Below are positions 34,764 through 46,182 of a DNA stretch of 64,000 bases, piece by piece. The translations under genes and the position numbers were made by a program. The stretch is taken from positions 14,751,957 to 14,815,956 of the forward strand of contig OZ024874.1 of NCBI GenBank assembly GCA_964017185.1, read 5' to 3'. The notes below the pieces were generated by a model. That model had not been told where the DNA came from. It saw only the letters and a list, made by a program, of their open reading frames with translations, and made no database searches. Positions within the stretch are counted from its first letter, which is position 1; every line of letters begins with the position of its first letter. The DNA comes from Rugalucina vietnamica. Taxonomy: Eukaryota > Mollusca > Bivalvia > Lucinida > Lucinidae.

Positions 34764-36230
34764 TATGGATTGAATAAAAAATCAGGCAGAAACGACTCAC
34801 CAAAATTGGCCGAAACGACCCAGGGCCGAATCGAGAAACAAGTGCATCCGTTCAGAACCGTCGAAATAATTAATAGAGTAGACCGTAAATATCGGTTGTA
34901 AAAGAAAACCAAGAAGAGAAATCGCCAAAATTCATCTTTCCTGTTGCAAATATTGAGGTTCTCTTTATAGAATTCTAATGACAATTGTCTTCTTATCAAC
35001 CCCCAATTGCTCAACTCTATGGTTGCCGTCCCGACCTCGAAGATGCGAAGATAATGCGCTTTTACGATTGGCGCCATAATTCGATTATTTTTTTCACAGA
35101 TATACTGGTTTACTAGCTTACCGCGGCTTTAATGATTCAATGGCTCACTAAAAATGCACAAGATAATCTACCTTTTGTTCACACCCTGTTCGATTTTTAT
35201 CATTACCTCCTACGTTTTTCTAAAAAGAAAAAATAGAATTTTCATATGTTTTTATTTTGCAAATTCATTTAGTGACTCCAGCTGTTTTTTCAAACTCAAT
35301 TTTTCTGCACAGATTTTACAAAAATGGTGTCTCCAGTCCTCTAGAAATATAGAATTACATCACAATTCCACAAAGAAGTTCATTTAAATGAGAAATTATT
35401 GCCTTGACAACAGCCACACACCCTAAAACCTTAGTATTGTTGACAATGACTGATAGTCTCAAACCAAAAACAAGACCTTGCAATTTATTTTTACTTTTAT
35501 TGTTCTATTGCAAAAAATGGCATGGAATAGTTTTTTTAAGTATTCAGACAGCCAAATTAAATGCTAGAAAATTGTTCAATTTGAAAAACAAAATAAAAAA
35601 ATCAAAAGGTCAAATAGTCTCAAAGCATGGGTCAAGCAGTGACCTGTAAGTGACCTCACAGGTTCCCAGCTATGCAATGGACATGGCCATGGAGCAAGGT
35701 ACCAAATCCAATATGGCCACTGAGCAAGGTATGAAAATGAAGTAAACAAAATTTATTTTGGCTTGCGCTTCATTGTGCTGCTATGTATTCATTTCAAAGT
35801 GGTCAGATATTGTTTCTAACATACACAGCTTCGTTCTGTTACATACGGATTGATTCGGAATGATAATAAGAAAAAAATCAATTTTCAATCACAGTCATCG
35901 CAACAGAGATAATCATCGAAAATGGTACTAGCTGATGCATTTATCCATTTATTGTTAAGATCCACAAGAAAGAAAAACATCAAAATTCGGTTTTAATATC
36001 AAAACCACGCACTTCCAGTTGACACGATTTGACTAAGAAAAAACAATGGATTATGCCGCCTGATTTCCGGTTCCCGGCTTTTACTGAAGTCGCTTATTCA
36101 TTCTTATTGACGTCATATCGTTCAAGGTCGGTCAATTTTTGTTTCCTATATTACCGCGGAGTTCATCTTAATGGAAAACTGATCGGTTTGAGATGTCCTT
36201 ACGATGTCGGAAAGTTATAGATTAGAAGAA
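34764..36230. other. Intergenic, no supported gene
   Basis: Starts with a single gccgaaacgaccc copy related to the minisatellite at 27121. The minus-strand frame 35077-34709 (122 codons, ATG start) crosses that repeat and the mariner end, so its second half at least is not a gene. No domain seen. Confidence 0.4.
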
Positions 36231-36463
36231 CATATATTTCAGGGGTCCTGCTAGCACATGACAACAGGGAGAAGTGACTTCTCCTTCCAGCCCAAACAGG
36301 GAGAAGTTTGAGACATCAGAGAGAAGTGACTTTGACTACTCATTGATAAAGATCGATGGCCCCTTTCGGTGCTGGACACTCACTTCCTAAGAGTTAATTA
36401 AGTTCCAGTGGCCCAAGTAACATTTATAGTTGTCATTTGTGTTTTAGTAGCCCATTAAATCAT

Positions 36464-36570
36464 AAAAAAAAAAAAAAAAAAAAATGGGGGGGGATTTTTT
36501 TTTTTTTTTTTTTTTTTCTTTTGGGGTGGGGGGGGGGAGTGGGGCGGTTGGGGGGGGGGAGAAAGGGGGT
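36464..36570. repeat. Homopolymer cluster (A, T and G runs)
   Basis: About 20 A, then G runs, about 20 T, then several long G runs within 110 bp. It may be a retro-tail plus expansion, or an assembly or base-calling problem. Confidence 0.8.
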
Positions 36571-37605
36571 CCACATCTATGAGTTGAGTGTAAATACAGT
36601 GATGGGTGAGGCATTATTATCATACAAGTCTCTGTAAGTAAGTCTCTAAGGACAAGACTCCAGTTTGAGGTGTGCCACTATAGGAGGATAATATATATGC
36701 ATCAATAGATACGGTTTATGGCAGCTAAAAATTCAAGTAAAAATAGAGCGTTTCTTTGGCAATTTAAGCCTAGAAAATGCATTTGAATAGGGATTTTTGC
36801 AAGGAAACACAATAACAAGCCTATTGAATGTTAAAAATGCGGCTAATGGATCATTGTAACATATTTTGCTCATAAAAATGAAACAGTTTCACAGCGATCG
36901 ATTCTCCCAAAGAATCTGTGACATTCTTGGGGGTCTGATGCCTCGTTTTCAAAAGACCATAACACTGTCTCAAAGGTTCTGGTGGTAATATAATATGATC
37001 AGGGCAATAGCCCAATGTATTCTGAACCTATAACTGTTAAAAGTTTTGACTTTTTCATCCAGATAGTGTAGAAATGGCGATTTTAGCGGGGGTGGGGGTC
37101 AAAATTTCATGTGGGAGAAAAATGAAAATTTTCGTTTTTCCTTGCTTGTAGTCATTTGATTCCACTACTGTATCATATTGTGAGCATGCAACACTGTGTT
37201 AAGTGCGATAAACATGCATAAGGTCATTGAAATAAAATTGAAATATCACAACGTCAACATTTTGGGTATAAACCTTTAGCAGTTACCTGTATAATATTAT
37301 TGTCTCAATACTACCAAATATTATACAAGACACTGATACCTCATGAGAAAACCGGCTATCTGTTATATGCAAAACCATCTACCCAGATCAGCGATGACCA
37401 GCCAGCTACTCAGAATCGTGTCATTAATTAACAAAACTTCAATCCATCTTCTTTGTGTTGCACAGCTTGATTAGAGTTTGATCTCAACCAAAAACATTTT
37501 CTCCAGACACGGCCCATTGTGACAAAACTTGGTCACACTGAGCAACCTTGCATGAATATTTATTTACCTGTATAAACCTGTTACAACACGGCCCTCAGTG
37601 TATTT

Positions 37606-38525
37606 ATTTTTCTGATTCAGTTTAATGTCCCTTTCAAGATTATTTCAGCTCGTATGAGATAGTGTTTCCCCTAGCCACTTTTACTATGGCGCCGCGCCAT
37701 GCCCTTTTTCTCCAGCGCCATGCCCTTTTTCCCAGCGCCATGCCCTTTTTCTGAATCTACATTCTGTGCCCTACATTTTGGTAAAAAGTTTGTCAAAATA
37801 GGACAAAAAATAAGGAAGTTACAAGATTTTTTGCTTGAAGTCTGCAGAACCAAATTTGGCAAAATTTATGATCATGACTTCCACAGTTGTTGATTGCTTT
37901 AATCCCTTGATTATTGTCACTATATTGCAGTGGTAATGACAATGTTGATAATAACTCAATGACAATTACCCAATTTGACACCAAATGAGCTGTTAAGCAG
38001 AAAAGGTGTGAAAAATGAATGTCCTACCTGGTAATATAAGTGTGCCAGTTAATTAGTTTCAACTATCAATAGTTTACAAATCTTGAGTGAGGTTATCTCT
38101 TATTTTGACAAGCAAGCATTCAGTATTAAAGTAATGTGAGACAGAGGAAAAAAAATTTTCTAAGTTGTCTAGATGGTAAAAGTGAATCCTGAAATTGAGG
38201 AAAGAACAATTTAAGATGAAAAGCAAATTTATCAAAACAGAGAAATTATATTAAGTGTTAAATTTAATGACCTGTGCTTAAATGTGCCCTCATAGCATGA
38301 TATGGGCCACTTAAAAAGTGCCCCTTTGCTTGTCGTCGCGCGCTAAAAGTGCCCTTTTGACATGTTGCCGCGCGTTAAAAAGTGCCCTTTTTTTAGCAAC
38401 CTTACCATGCCCTTTTTTGGGTCTGGGGGAAACACTATGAGATGGACCAATCAATAGGTTGGCGAAAACACGAGAACCCAGAAAAAAAACACCCGCAAAC
38501 AGAACTTGGCTTGTCTAACCTTTGT
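37606..38525 (-). mobile_element. SINE S1 copy split by a hAT-like insertion
   Basis: The tail half (37606-37660, tctgattcagtttaatgtcc on the plus strand) and body (38436-38525, gatggaccaatcaataggtt) are contiguous in the copy at 9593. The gap between them is exactly the element 37661-38435. Confidence 0.8.
37661..38435. mobile_element. hAT-like non-autonomous element, 775 bp
   Basis: Target duplication tatgagat (37653-37660, 38436-38443) and ends agtgtttcccctag / ctgggggaaacac. The interior has repeated atgcccttttt and aagtgccctttt blocks near both ends in inverted arrangement. No transposase. The uninterrupted SINE copies give the empty site. Confidence 0.85.
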
Positions 38526-39335
38526 CTCGTTTCAGTGTAATGGTTGTGTCTTAGTGATTCTAATCATAAACTTTATATTTGGTTCATCCATTTGGGACAT
38601 CCTTTAATAGTTACAATTTTTCAGTCATTTTGGGATTGAGCCACGTATTACCTCTTGTACCCAGTACTCTGGGGGGTTAATGTGTCCCAGGCACAATATG
38701 GCTCCCCACGATTGGATCAAACTCAAGGCCTCTATTTAGAGTCGGTTGCATTAAAGAACTGAAAGATTCATATCTCGATGCCTAACATGATATATTGAAT
38801 GAGGAATTAGTTTTATTAGAATGAATGTCAAACTGTGTAAGCATCCCAAAAGTTGGTGATTTGAAAAGGCATGTCGCTTAATAGTACCAATGACAAAGAC
38901 ATTGTAAGTTCCCATAGTACTGGCCTGGCTAATTCCTAGACAGTGGTGGCATCGTACCGACGTGACTGAAAAGTTGTTGATTTGGAAGTTAATACATTTT
39001 CTAAAAAAGGAAAACAGTCCACCAATGTCACTTTTTGTGGAGCAAGAGGTTACTGGCCGTGTAAACAAGTGGACAATATTAGTATAGAATGATTACAAAA
39101 GTTTGTTCCACAGAATGTACAGTACCCTCATTTTCTGGGGAATGGAACATCAAAGATGGTTATAAATCATGCAGATTTGGGTTAATTTTGGAAACAAATG
39201 TATATATCCATTTTTTGTACTTTATATATGGCTAACAATTTAACTGCTGTTTTGTTTTCTTTTTATTTTTAAGTTTAAAACAATTTCACATACTTGGGCT
39301 CTAGTACTGAGATAACATTTTGGGCTGTAGGGTAG

Positions 39336-39435
39336 TGTTCCCCCCCGAGTCCCAGGATGCCATTCACATATATTATGTAAAATATGACAATACATTCACA
39401 TGCAAAAGGATTTCTTGGGACTCGGGGGGGGAACA
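39336..39435. mobile_element. 100-bp foldback with C/G-rich arms
   Basis: The arms tgttccccccc-gagtccca and tgggactcggggggggaaca are inverted over about 20 bp with a 60-bp AT-rich loop. No frame. Confidence 0.8.
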
Positions 39436-40163
39436 ATGTTAAATAAATACTTTTCTATTTTTCTATATGTTTAATACAAAATATGGCCATTTTAACCCAA
39501 AAATAAAGCAGTACATCTTTTGAAACAAAAACCTCAATCCAATATCATGAACTTTGGACTACTAGCAAACAGGTATACAAGAACAAAAGCGTTTGACCAA
39601 AATTTATTTTTCTCAAAATCTGAGGCAGCTATACATTATAACTCCCATTACCACCGTCAGAGGTCCTTCTAGTTCAGAGGCTAACAGTAGATAATTTGCA
39701 ATTATTGCATCACAATAGCGTGTCTGCTTGTCAATAATTTATGGCTCCGCCCTCTCAACCGCCCCTTGTCAAAGTAGTGATGCTAATTAGCCAATCAGCT
39801 TTGGTGACGAATCGGCTGACACTTGTACACATGTTGGCGTGAAATTATGATTAAAGGTGCATGTGTTGATTATTGAGGCAATTATCCGATAATTGCATAG
39901 GGATTAACCAATAAAGGTAATCTGTTAAATGTCACTTGACAATCAGCTGTGTCGCCGTGGGCAACCGAGAGGCGAAAACTAGCGTTATTAGAGAGCTGTA
40001 AACAATGGAACGAGTGAATCACTGTGATCAAAATCGAAAGTTAAGTTTTGAAATCTGAAAAAAAAATAGGGCGAAGTCGACTTCTCTTTCAAGGTTACAT
40101 AAGGCGAAATCTGACCACTTTCGGCGATTTTTTTCGCCGTAGAGCCCAGTAACTGGACCCCTG

Positions 40164-40840
40164 ATATATTTCTCAAACAACATTCAAGGTCATCAACATC
40201 TTTGAAATTATTTTAGAGATTTAGGCAACATTAACATTTTCATGTTTAGACTTTTTATAGCTGTTAGTTTTTTTCACTAATTAACACCAAGCAATGTAGT
40301 CCGGGGACTTGAAAATAATTTTAGAGGTCAAGCCTCATATTTCCAAGTCCGGGAAACTAAGATTTTGGCCTGTGGCGTTATTTCCCGGTAGATGATACCG
40401 GGAACTTTGGATGCTCAATTATGGGTTAACTTTGAAAGCCGTCGATAAAATGCTATTGCATTGAATAAATTAATCATTTTTGCACCATACTGCAATGTTC
40501 TTACCGTTTAAATAATTGTCAAAATCATTGTTTTGTGGCATTAAAAAGTGCCCATCGTTTTAAATGTTTCCAGGTTGTGCACTTTCGTTTTCGCGTTTGA
40601 GTGACGTCAGCACGAGACTTTTGGTTGTTACAAAACTAGGATTTTTTTAACGAAACATTTTAAATGCCTGTATCTATGGACGAGTACCGGAAAGGGTGAC
40701 GCTCTGTGGTAGTTACACGTTTACTTATTTTCTTAATCGCAAATGGTACAAATCAAGTTAGGCAATAGGGAAGTGTTAGACTCGTTATTTCACACTAGGC
40801 CGACCACAATCTACTAACTCTTCCTTTACATCTTAAGACC
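40164..40840. other. Intergenic, nothing recognised
   Basis: A TGACGTCA (CRE-like) site lies near 40603 in a moderately CpG-rich stretch. No downstream exon found. Confidence 0.35.
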
Positions 40841-41500
40841 CTACTATACCGAAACAACGTGAAAACGCCACACATAATTTTACTATATTCTTAAATAACA
40901 AACACACACAGGCGTGTGAGTAAAACGTGTGCCGGACGTTTGAAAATCTCCGAACACGCTAAACATTTGGACGCATAAATTAATTTTGTTTTCAAACTTA
41001 TAAAAGGAGTCACGCATTAGTGTAAGAACCAGGCGTGCGACGGTCGTATAAAAATATCAACAATCTTAAAAATTTTGGAGAACGTCCCAGACTCGTTCAG
41101 CGCACACTTTATGCGCGAAACACACGTTAAACGTGAGCTTCACGCTTGTGGCATGTTAGTGAAGCGCCCAAACCGAATTCTAGGAAAATCGGAACGCACA
41201 TGTAGCGTACATTGGTGTGTCGAACGCTTGCAGCGAATACGTTTAAAACGTAATCAAAGCGCCTGTAACCGTGAGTGTAACGCATGTTGAACTAATTATA
41301 AACGTACAAGACACACGCCCGGTATACGCCGAACTAAAATTTTAAGCATGCTTAATTTTTTGTAACCCAAACGCACCGGGAACGCGCAGCGACGTATTTA
41401 TAGAGACTTTGAGAAACGTATACCAAACGAACACATCACGCGTGTTAGGAACGTGTTTCCAACTGTCCCCGACTTGATTCTGACGTTTGTTGAATTGTCC
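40841..41500. promoter_or_regulatory. CpG-rich stretch with TATA box, no clear gene
   Basis: Dense in cg dinucleotides, many as aacg/acgt, unlike its surroundings. TATAAAAG lies at 40999-41006. The plus-strand frame at 41075-41290 (rich in Cys, Arg and Lys) begins with TTG, not ATG, and has no domain, so I do not call it a gene. It could be an unmethylated promoter or a recently arrived sequence. Confidence 0.35.
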
Positions 41501-42530
41501 TTTATCAAGTTTAGCTCGTGTTTGTATCATACGTCAGTTTATAACATTATGATGTTTTGTACCAGATTTCACTCCGTTACCAAACTGTTCATCACACAAG
41601 AGACGTGCATTAATTCCCACACCTTGCACTTTGATTGAGAAAAAAAAGACACCAATTCGGTAGCTGTGCGACGTGTAACAGAACTCGCCAATATAAGCTT
41701 GTCAAAAGTCGGTATAGTCGGTAAAAAGTTATACATAGCTAATGTTATACTGTTATACCCTCCGACTTTAAATACAATAATTGAATTTATATGGCTTATG
41801 TCTTCAGTTTATGGAATCTGCCATGGTTGGATCCAAGCGCTGTTGATATACTCTTTCTCATTTTGACATGGTCATTTCCTAGACCCCCTTCTAGTTAAAA
41901 TGAGCATAGCACGACTCTGTATGCTCTTACAGAAGCGAATCAAAGTGCCAGAATGGAATGCCAAAAATGAAGTTTATGTGTAATGAAACATTAAATACGT
42001 TTTGACGCTAGCTAGATAGCTGTACTGTTTTTCTCATCTTGTGTCTAGAGTGGGATTTTAAATTAGATGTTGTTTCTATTCTTACTTAACAATGAAATAT
42101 AATGAAACAGAAATTCTAGTCAGAATATGTGTGTAGCGTTTTCACTTTCATTCAGTGTATTTTGGACAATAATTAATAGGAGTCACTGCCACAAGATAAC
42201 TGTAGAAAGCCAATCTTTTGCGGCGCCTATCTTGATCTTCGTTATGACAATATAACGTCAACAGTAGATTGATAGGCTTTTGACAACACGGAATACGCTT
42301 GCTGTTTAGAGAAGAAAACAGGAAATTATCGCAGATCGTGATGAAAGATCTCTTGTATACCATTTTTCTTGCCCACTTCTGGATAGATTGGCTACTTCAG
42401 ACGGTCAGAAGAACTTACCAGGAAGCGCCCGTGTTTGATCGTCCTTGCATACAATGCGTTCTTTGACGGTGTTTCATTCCGAGGCGGAAATGCTAGCAGA
42501 AATGACCATACTTTTATCGGGGATGCATTT
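41501..42530. other. Intergenic, nothing recognised
   Basis: Short frames only (41453-41638, 41666-41866, 42148-42363), none with a domain or splice context. Confidence 0.35.
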
Positions 42531-43740
42531 TTAGCTCACCTGAGCCGAAGGCTCACAAGGTGAGCTTATAGGATGGCCATGATCCGGCGTCCGTCCGTCC
42601 GTCGTCCGTCCGTCGTCCGTCGTCCACAATTTCAAAGATCTTCTTCTCTGAAACCGCTTGGCCGATCTAGTTGAAATTTTATGTGGAGCCTCCTTGGGTA
42701 GTGGTATTTCAAGTTTGATCGCGAAATCCAGGTCACATGACCAAGATGGCCGCCACGCCCATATATGGAAAAAACCCTTCAAAAATCTTCTTCTCCAGAA
42801 CCGGTGGGCCGATTTCCACGAAACTTGGTATGTAGCATCGGGGACTTCAGCCCATCATAGTTTGATAAAATGATGACCCTTGGATGACCTTGACCTATTT
42901 TACGGCAAGGTCAAATTTGGAAACATAGGCTTTTACATGGGAAAAAGTGAAAACTATGGATTTTTTGAAAACTTTTGCAGCCTGAGGCCTGAAAAGTGGT
43001 AGATGCAAACAACTACTGGAGTAGATGAAGGTATGTGATTAATATAGGTCAAGGTCATCTCTTGACCTTGGCCAGTCTGTCGTCCATACACACTTTTCAA
43101 AGATCTTCTTCTCTGAAACTGCTTGGCCAATCAAAGTGAAATTTTATATGGAGCATCCATGGGTAGGGGAGACGAAAGTTTGATCGCAAAATCCAGTCAC
43201 ATGACCAAGATGGCTGCCATGCCCATATATGGTAAAAACCACTCAAAAATCTTCTTCTCCAGAACCGGTGAACCGATTTCCACGAAACTTGGTATGTAGC
43301 ATCAAGGACCTCAGCCCATCATAGTTTGATAAAATGATGACCCTTGGATGACCTTGACCTATTTTATGGCAAGGTCAAATTTGGAAACATAGGCTTTCAC
43401 ATGGGAAAGGGCGAAAACAAACTTGCAGCCTGAGACCTGAAAGTTGCTAGATGCAGACAACTAATGGAGTCAATGAAGGTAAGTAATTAATGAAGGCCAA
43501 GGTCATGTCTTGACCTTGGCCCAAGGTCATTTAAATATCAAAATTGAAATTATGGTTTTCTCAGAAATCACTGGGTTTGGAAACTATTGCAGCCTGAGAC
43601 CTGAAACTTTGCAGATGCAGACAACTTATGAAGTCAATAAAGGTGTGTGAGTATTCAAGGTCATGGTCATTTCATTATGACTTAATACTCCAAGATCAGG
43701 CTTCAGGTGAGCGTTCTCAGGACCAATGGTCCTCTGGTTT
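42531..43740 (+). repeat. Dispersed family B element, copy 2 (1.2 kb)
   Basis: Starts ttagctcacctgagccgaag with a hairpin and a ccgtccgt tract (near 42590-42625), holds two tandem modules (accaagatggccgcca, aaccggtg..ccgatttccacgaa, tgaccttgacctattttatg) and ends caggaccaatggtcctctgg. Inverted relative to the copy at 4931. Confidence 0.8.
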
Positions 43741-45269
43741 AAACATTTCACGTTCTAATCAATCCAACACTGACGGTGGTTTACATGTACGTATTTTACC
43801 GCTTTGTGAACTAGCATGTGCAACACGCTTTATGCATGCTGTGTGACGTGCTTAATCACACCTGGTATACTGCAAATTGACCACCGTCAGTGGTCAATGT
43901 AAAACTGAATTATATCCGCGTTTCCTGTTATTAGTTTACGCGAGATTTATTGTTAATGAAATAGGTAAGATATTTTTTTATCTAAATCTTATTATAAAAA
44001 TCTAAGAATGTCAGGCTATCAGTATTTGCCGTTGAACGTTTACCCGAAATGACAGTTAAAAAAAAAACAAAAAACGTTTCTCTGCAATCGGTTGTGCCCT
44101 GTTTGATCGTTGGCGAAATCCAAGGTAAAAATGAAAGTAGAATCAGGTCAAACAGACTAAATGCGATGATTGTGCGTTTAGTAACCAACGGCCGTTGAAT
44201 TCAGTTGCATCAAACTAAATTTGACTTAAAAACTTTCAGGCTTTCCTTTCAATGCTTTGATCATCTGTATGTTGAAGCAGCTACAGGATAGATTTTAGAT
44301 GAGATAATTTCTTATCGTGCACCGTGAACGAGTGAGCGATGATTCTAGTTTCTCGTGATGCACGAGAAGAAAAGTTTATGAGCTACTGCTATATGTACAA
44401 TGTGGAAATACGCATTCATTATTCTAAACAGAATTTCTGAAGAGTTCAGATGGGGCAAATATCACCCAGCCAACCACAAAAAAAGGCATGATAAACCTTG
44501 ACTGCCGCATGGAAAATACCCGTAGCCCGCAAAGAGTTTCTCGTCTAAAACTTAGAAAAAAAGAAGAAACTAAAGCGACGCCGATTTTTAAAACCCATTC
44601 GGGACCTCCAAGGTGGGTACAGATTAGCTAACGCATCACAAACTGCCGTGTTTCTCATTTGTATACTGAATCTTGGACCTCGAATGTAGTAACAGTTCGT
44701 TTAATACGCACATCGTAACAATTTTCTCACGGCGACATACAAATGTGAATGTGATGAATTCACATATCTCAGGTTTGAATGCGAAAACACTTGGATTTAA
44801 CATTCGATAAAGCAAAATTTCCAGCCTAATCACAGCATAACCTTGACGAAAATACGATTGCCGGTAATCAAGGAAAATTGCTTATTAACACTGCATCACG
44901 GAGGCTTACATTTAAAAAGCTGGACACTTAACTGTTGAATATAGTGATGATTTTTATTTGGCTTTCAATTTTACTTCCCGCACCGTGCGTTTTCAATAGA
45001 CACGTGGTAGCCGGTAAAAGGTGAGAGGACCCGAACACTTTGCGACTTTTTTTTTAATAACCAATATATTTTATTAACATGAAGTAAGTTCCTGAATTTC
45101 GTTGTTTTCAACGCTAAAACGATTACTTGTGGACAGTGAATGTGTAAGGGTTGGGTGTAAAATACGTTTCCAGCGAGGCTTTCGAGATCGGTTTAGACCG
45201 ACGTGACCCGGAACTCTTTATACGATTTCGTTCGTTTAAAAATCCTTATTATCAGATACGCTTAAGTTC
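43741..45269. other. Intergenic, one small hairpin
   Basis: cactgacggtggt (about 43769) and accaccgtcagtg (about 43880) form an inverted pair 100 bp apart, a likely small foldback. No gene seen. Confidence 0.4.
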
Positions 45270-45392
45270 GGAAATCTCCATGACGTCATTCTAACGTAAA
45301 CAACAAACAAGCTGTCATGGCTGTCATTGCAAGGTGAACGTCTTTGTAGAGATCGACTATTTCTGTGGATCTGTTTGTTTTTCCACCATGGT
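45270..45392 (+). promoter_or_regulatory. Candidate promoter and first exon with start codon
   Basis: TGACGTCA (CRE) lies at about 45281, in a CpG-enriched stretch. Downstream tttttccaccATG (45388-45390) is a strong Kozak start followed immediately by the consensus donor GTAAGT. An exon holding only the initiator Met is known in animal genes such as calmodulin. Spliced to the FLASH acceptor at 57093, the frame would read Met-Thr-Met-Asp-Leu-Tyr, in phase. That would mean an 11.7-kb intron. It could equally belong to an exon I missed, or be chance. Confidence 0.3.
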
Positions 45393-46182
45393 AAGTCGTC
45401 GTAAGAATTCAATTACTTGTTCATCTACATGTTTCTGATGTAGATATGTCGAGGTATTTCACAGTATTCATTGTTTTCACACAAACAAAAAACGCCACAG
45501 GCCATTTCTATAGTCTCCCAAACGTTGGAATGCAGTTTATCTGCTAAGATTTCCAACGGTTGGACCCAAACTACAAGCAATGCACTGAGGACAACTGAAT
45601 TCATGGCTATATTTTAACATAAAAAATGATAAATTGTGTTGTTTACACAGAAAATAAATGTTTGTCTAGGTTTCTGTTAAAAAATAACGCGAAATCGCGG
45701 TCTAAATACATGTATGCGTAATTATTGTTCTGTTCTATTCTATTCCTACTATACGATGAACTCGTCTATACTTTTGCGGGTTTCCCGTAAAACTTACGGA
45801 CATTTCCGAATCGTTTGCGGATACTTCCAAATAAGGCGATAATGTGACCTATGCTGCATTCGTATTGTGACAGACCCTGCCGACATTCCCGGTTTAAAAA
45901 TAAAATACAAACATCTAATTTAAGAATTATAGAGGAAGTTTAGGGGTAGAGGGGGTCTTGATTATGGGTAAAATCTATGTGTTCATATGACTTTGACAAA
46001 AATATCATTTTAATAGCCAGTTATCTAGACATGTCTACCAAAACAGGCCTCAGACTCGAGGTTTACGTTTGCGTCGTACGATCTCGAATGTAAAAAACCA
46101 CTAGGGCCCGAAGCACGCTAGAAATCACGATATATGCAAATGCGTCGGTAACGTAGCATCCACGGTAACGTAGGGTCGGAGT
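45393..46182. other. Intergenic, nothing recognised
   Basis: No coding signal or repeat family that I can name. Short ggtaacgtag direct repeats occur near 46147 and 46164. Confidence 0.35.

Larger units (their letters stand above)
36240..40163. mobile_element. Large hAT-like element, 3.9 kb, 8-bp TSD
   Basis: An exact 8-bp duplication (atatattt, 36232-36239 and 40164-40171) flanks CAGGGGTCC...GGACCCCTG ends, the CAG/CTG termini and TSD length expected of hAT. Subterminal gagaagtgactt repeats occur at the left and related agaagtcgactt at the right. It is long enough for an autonomous element but no transposase frame is visible. It contains a SINE split by another hAT-like element, a 100-bp foldback and homopolymer runs. 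Confidence 0.75.

Noticed and set aside
34709..35077. Minus-strand ATG frame of 122 codons
   Set aside because: Its second half reads through the gccgaaacgaccc repeat and the mariner-like terminus. No domain or splice support.
41075..41290. Cys-rich 71-codon frame downstream of a TATA box
   Set aside because: It starts with TTG, not ATG, has no signal peptide or recognisable cysteine pattern, and may be open by chance in a CpG-rich block.
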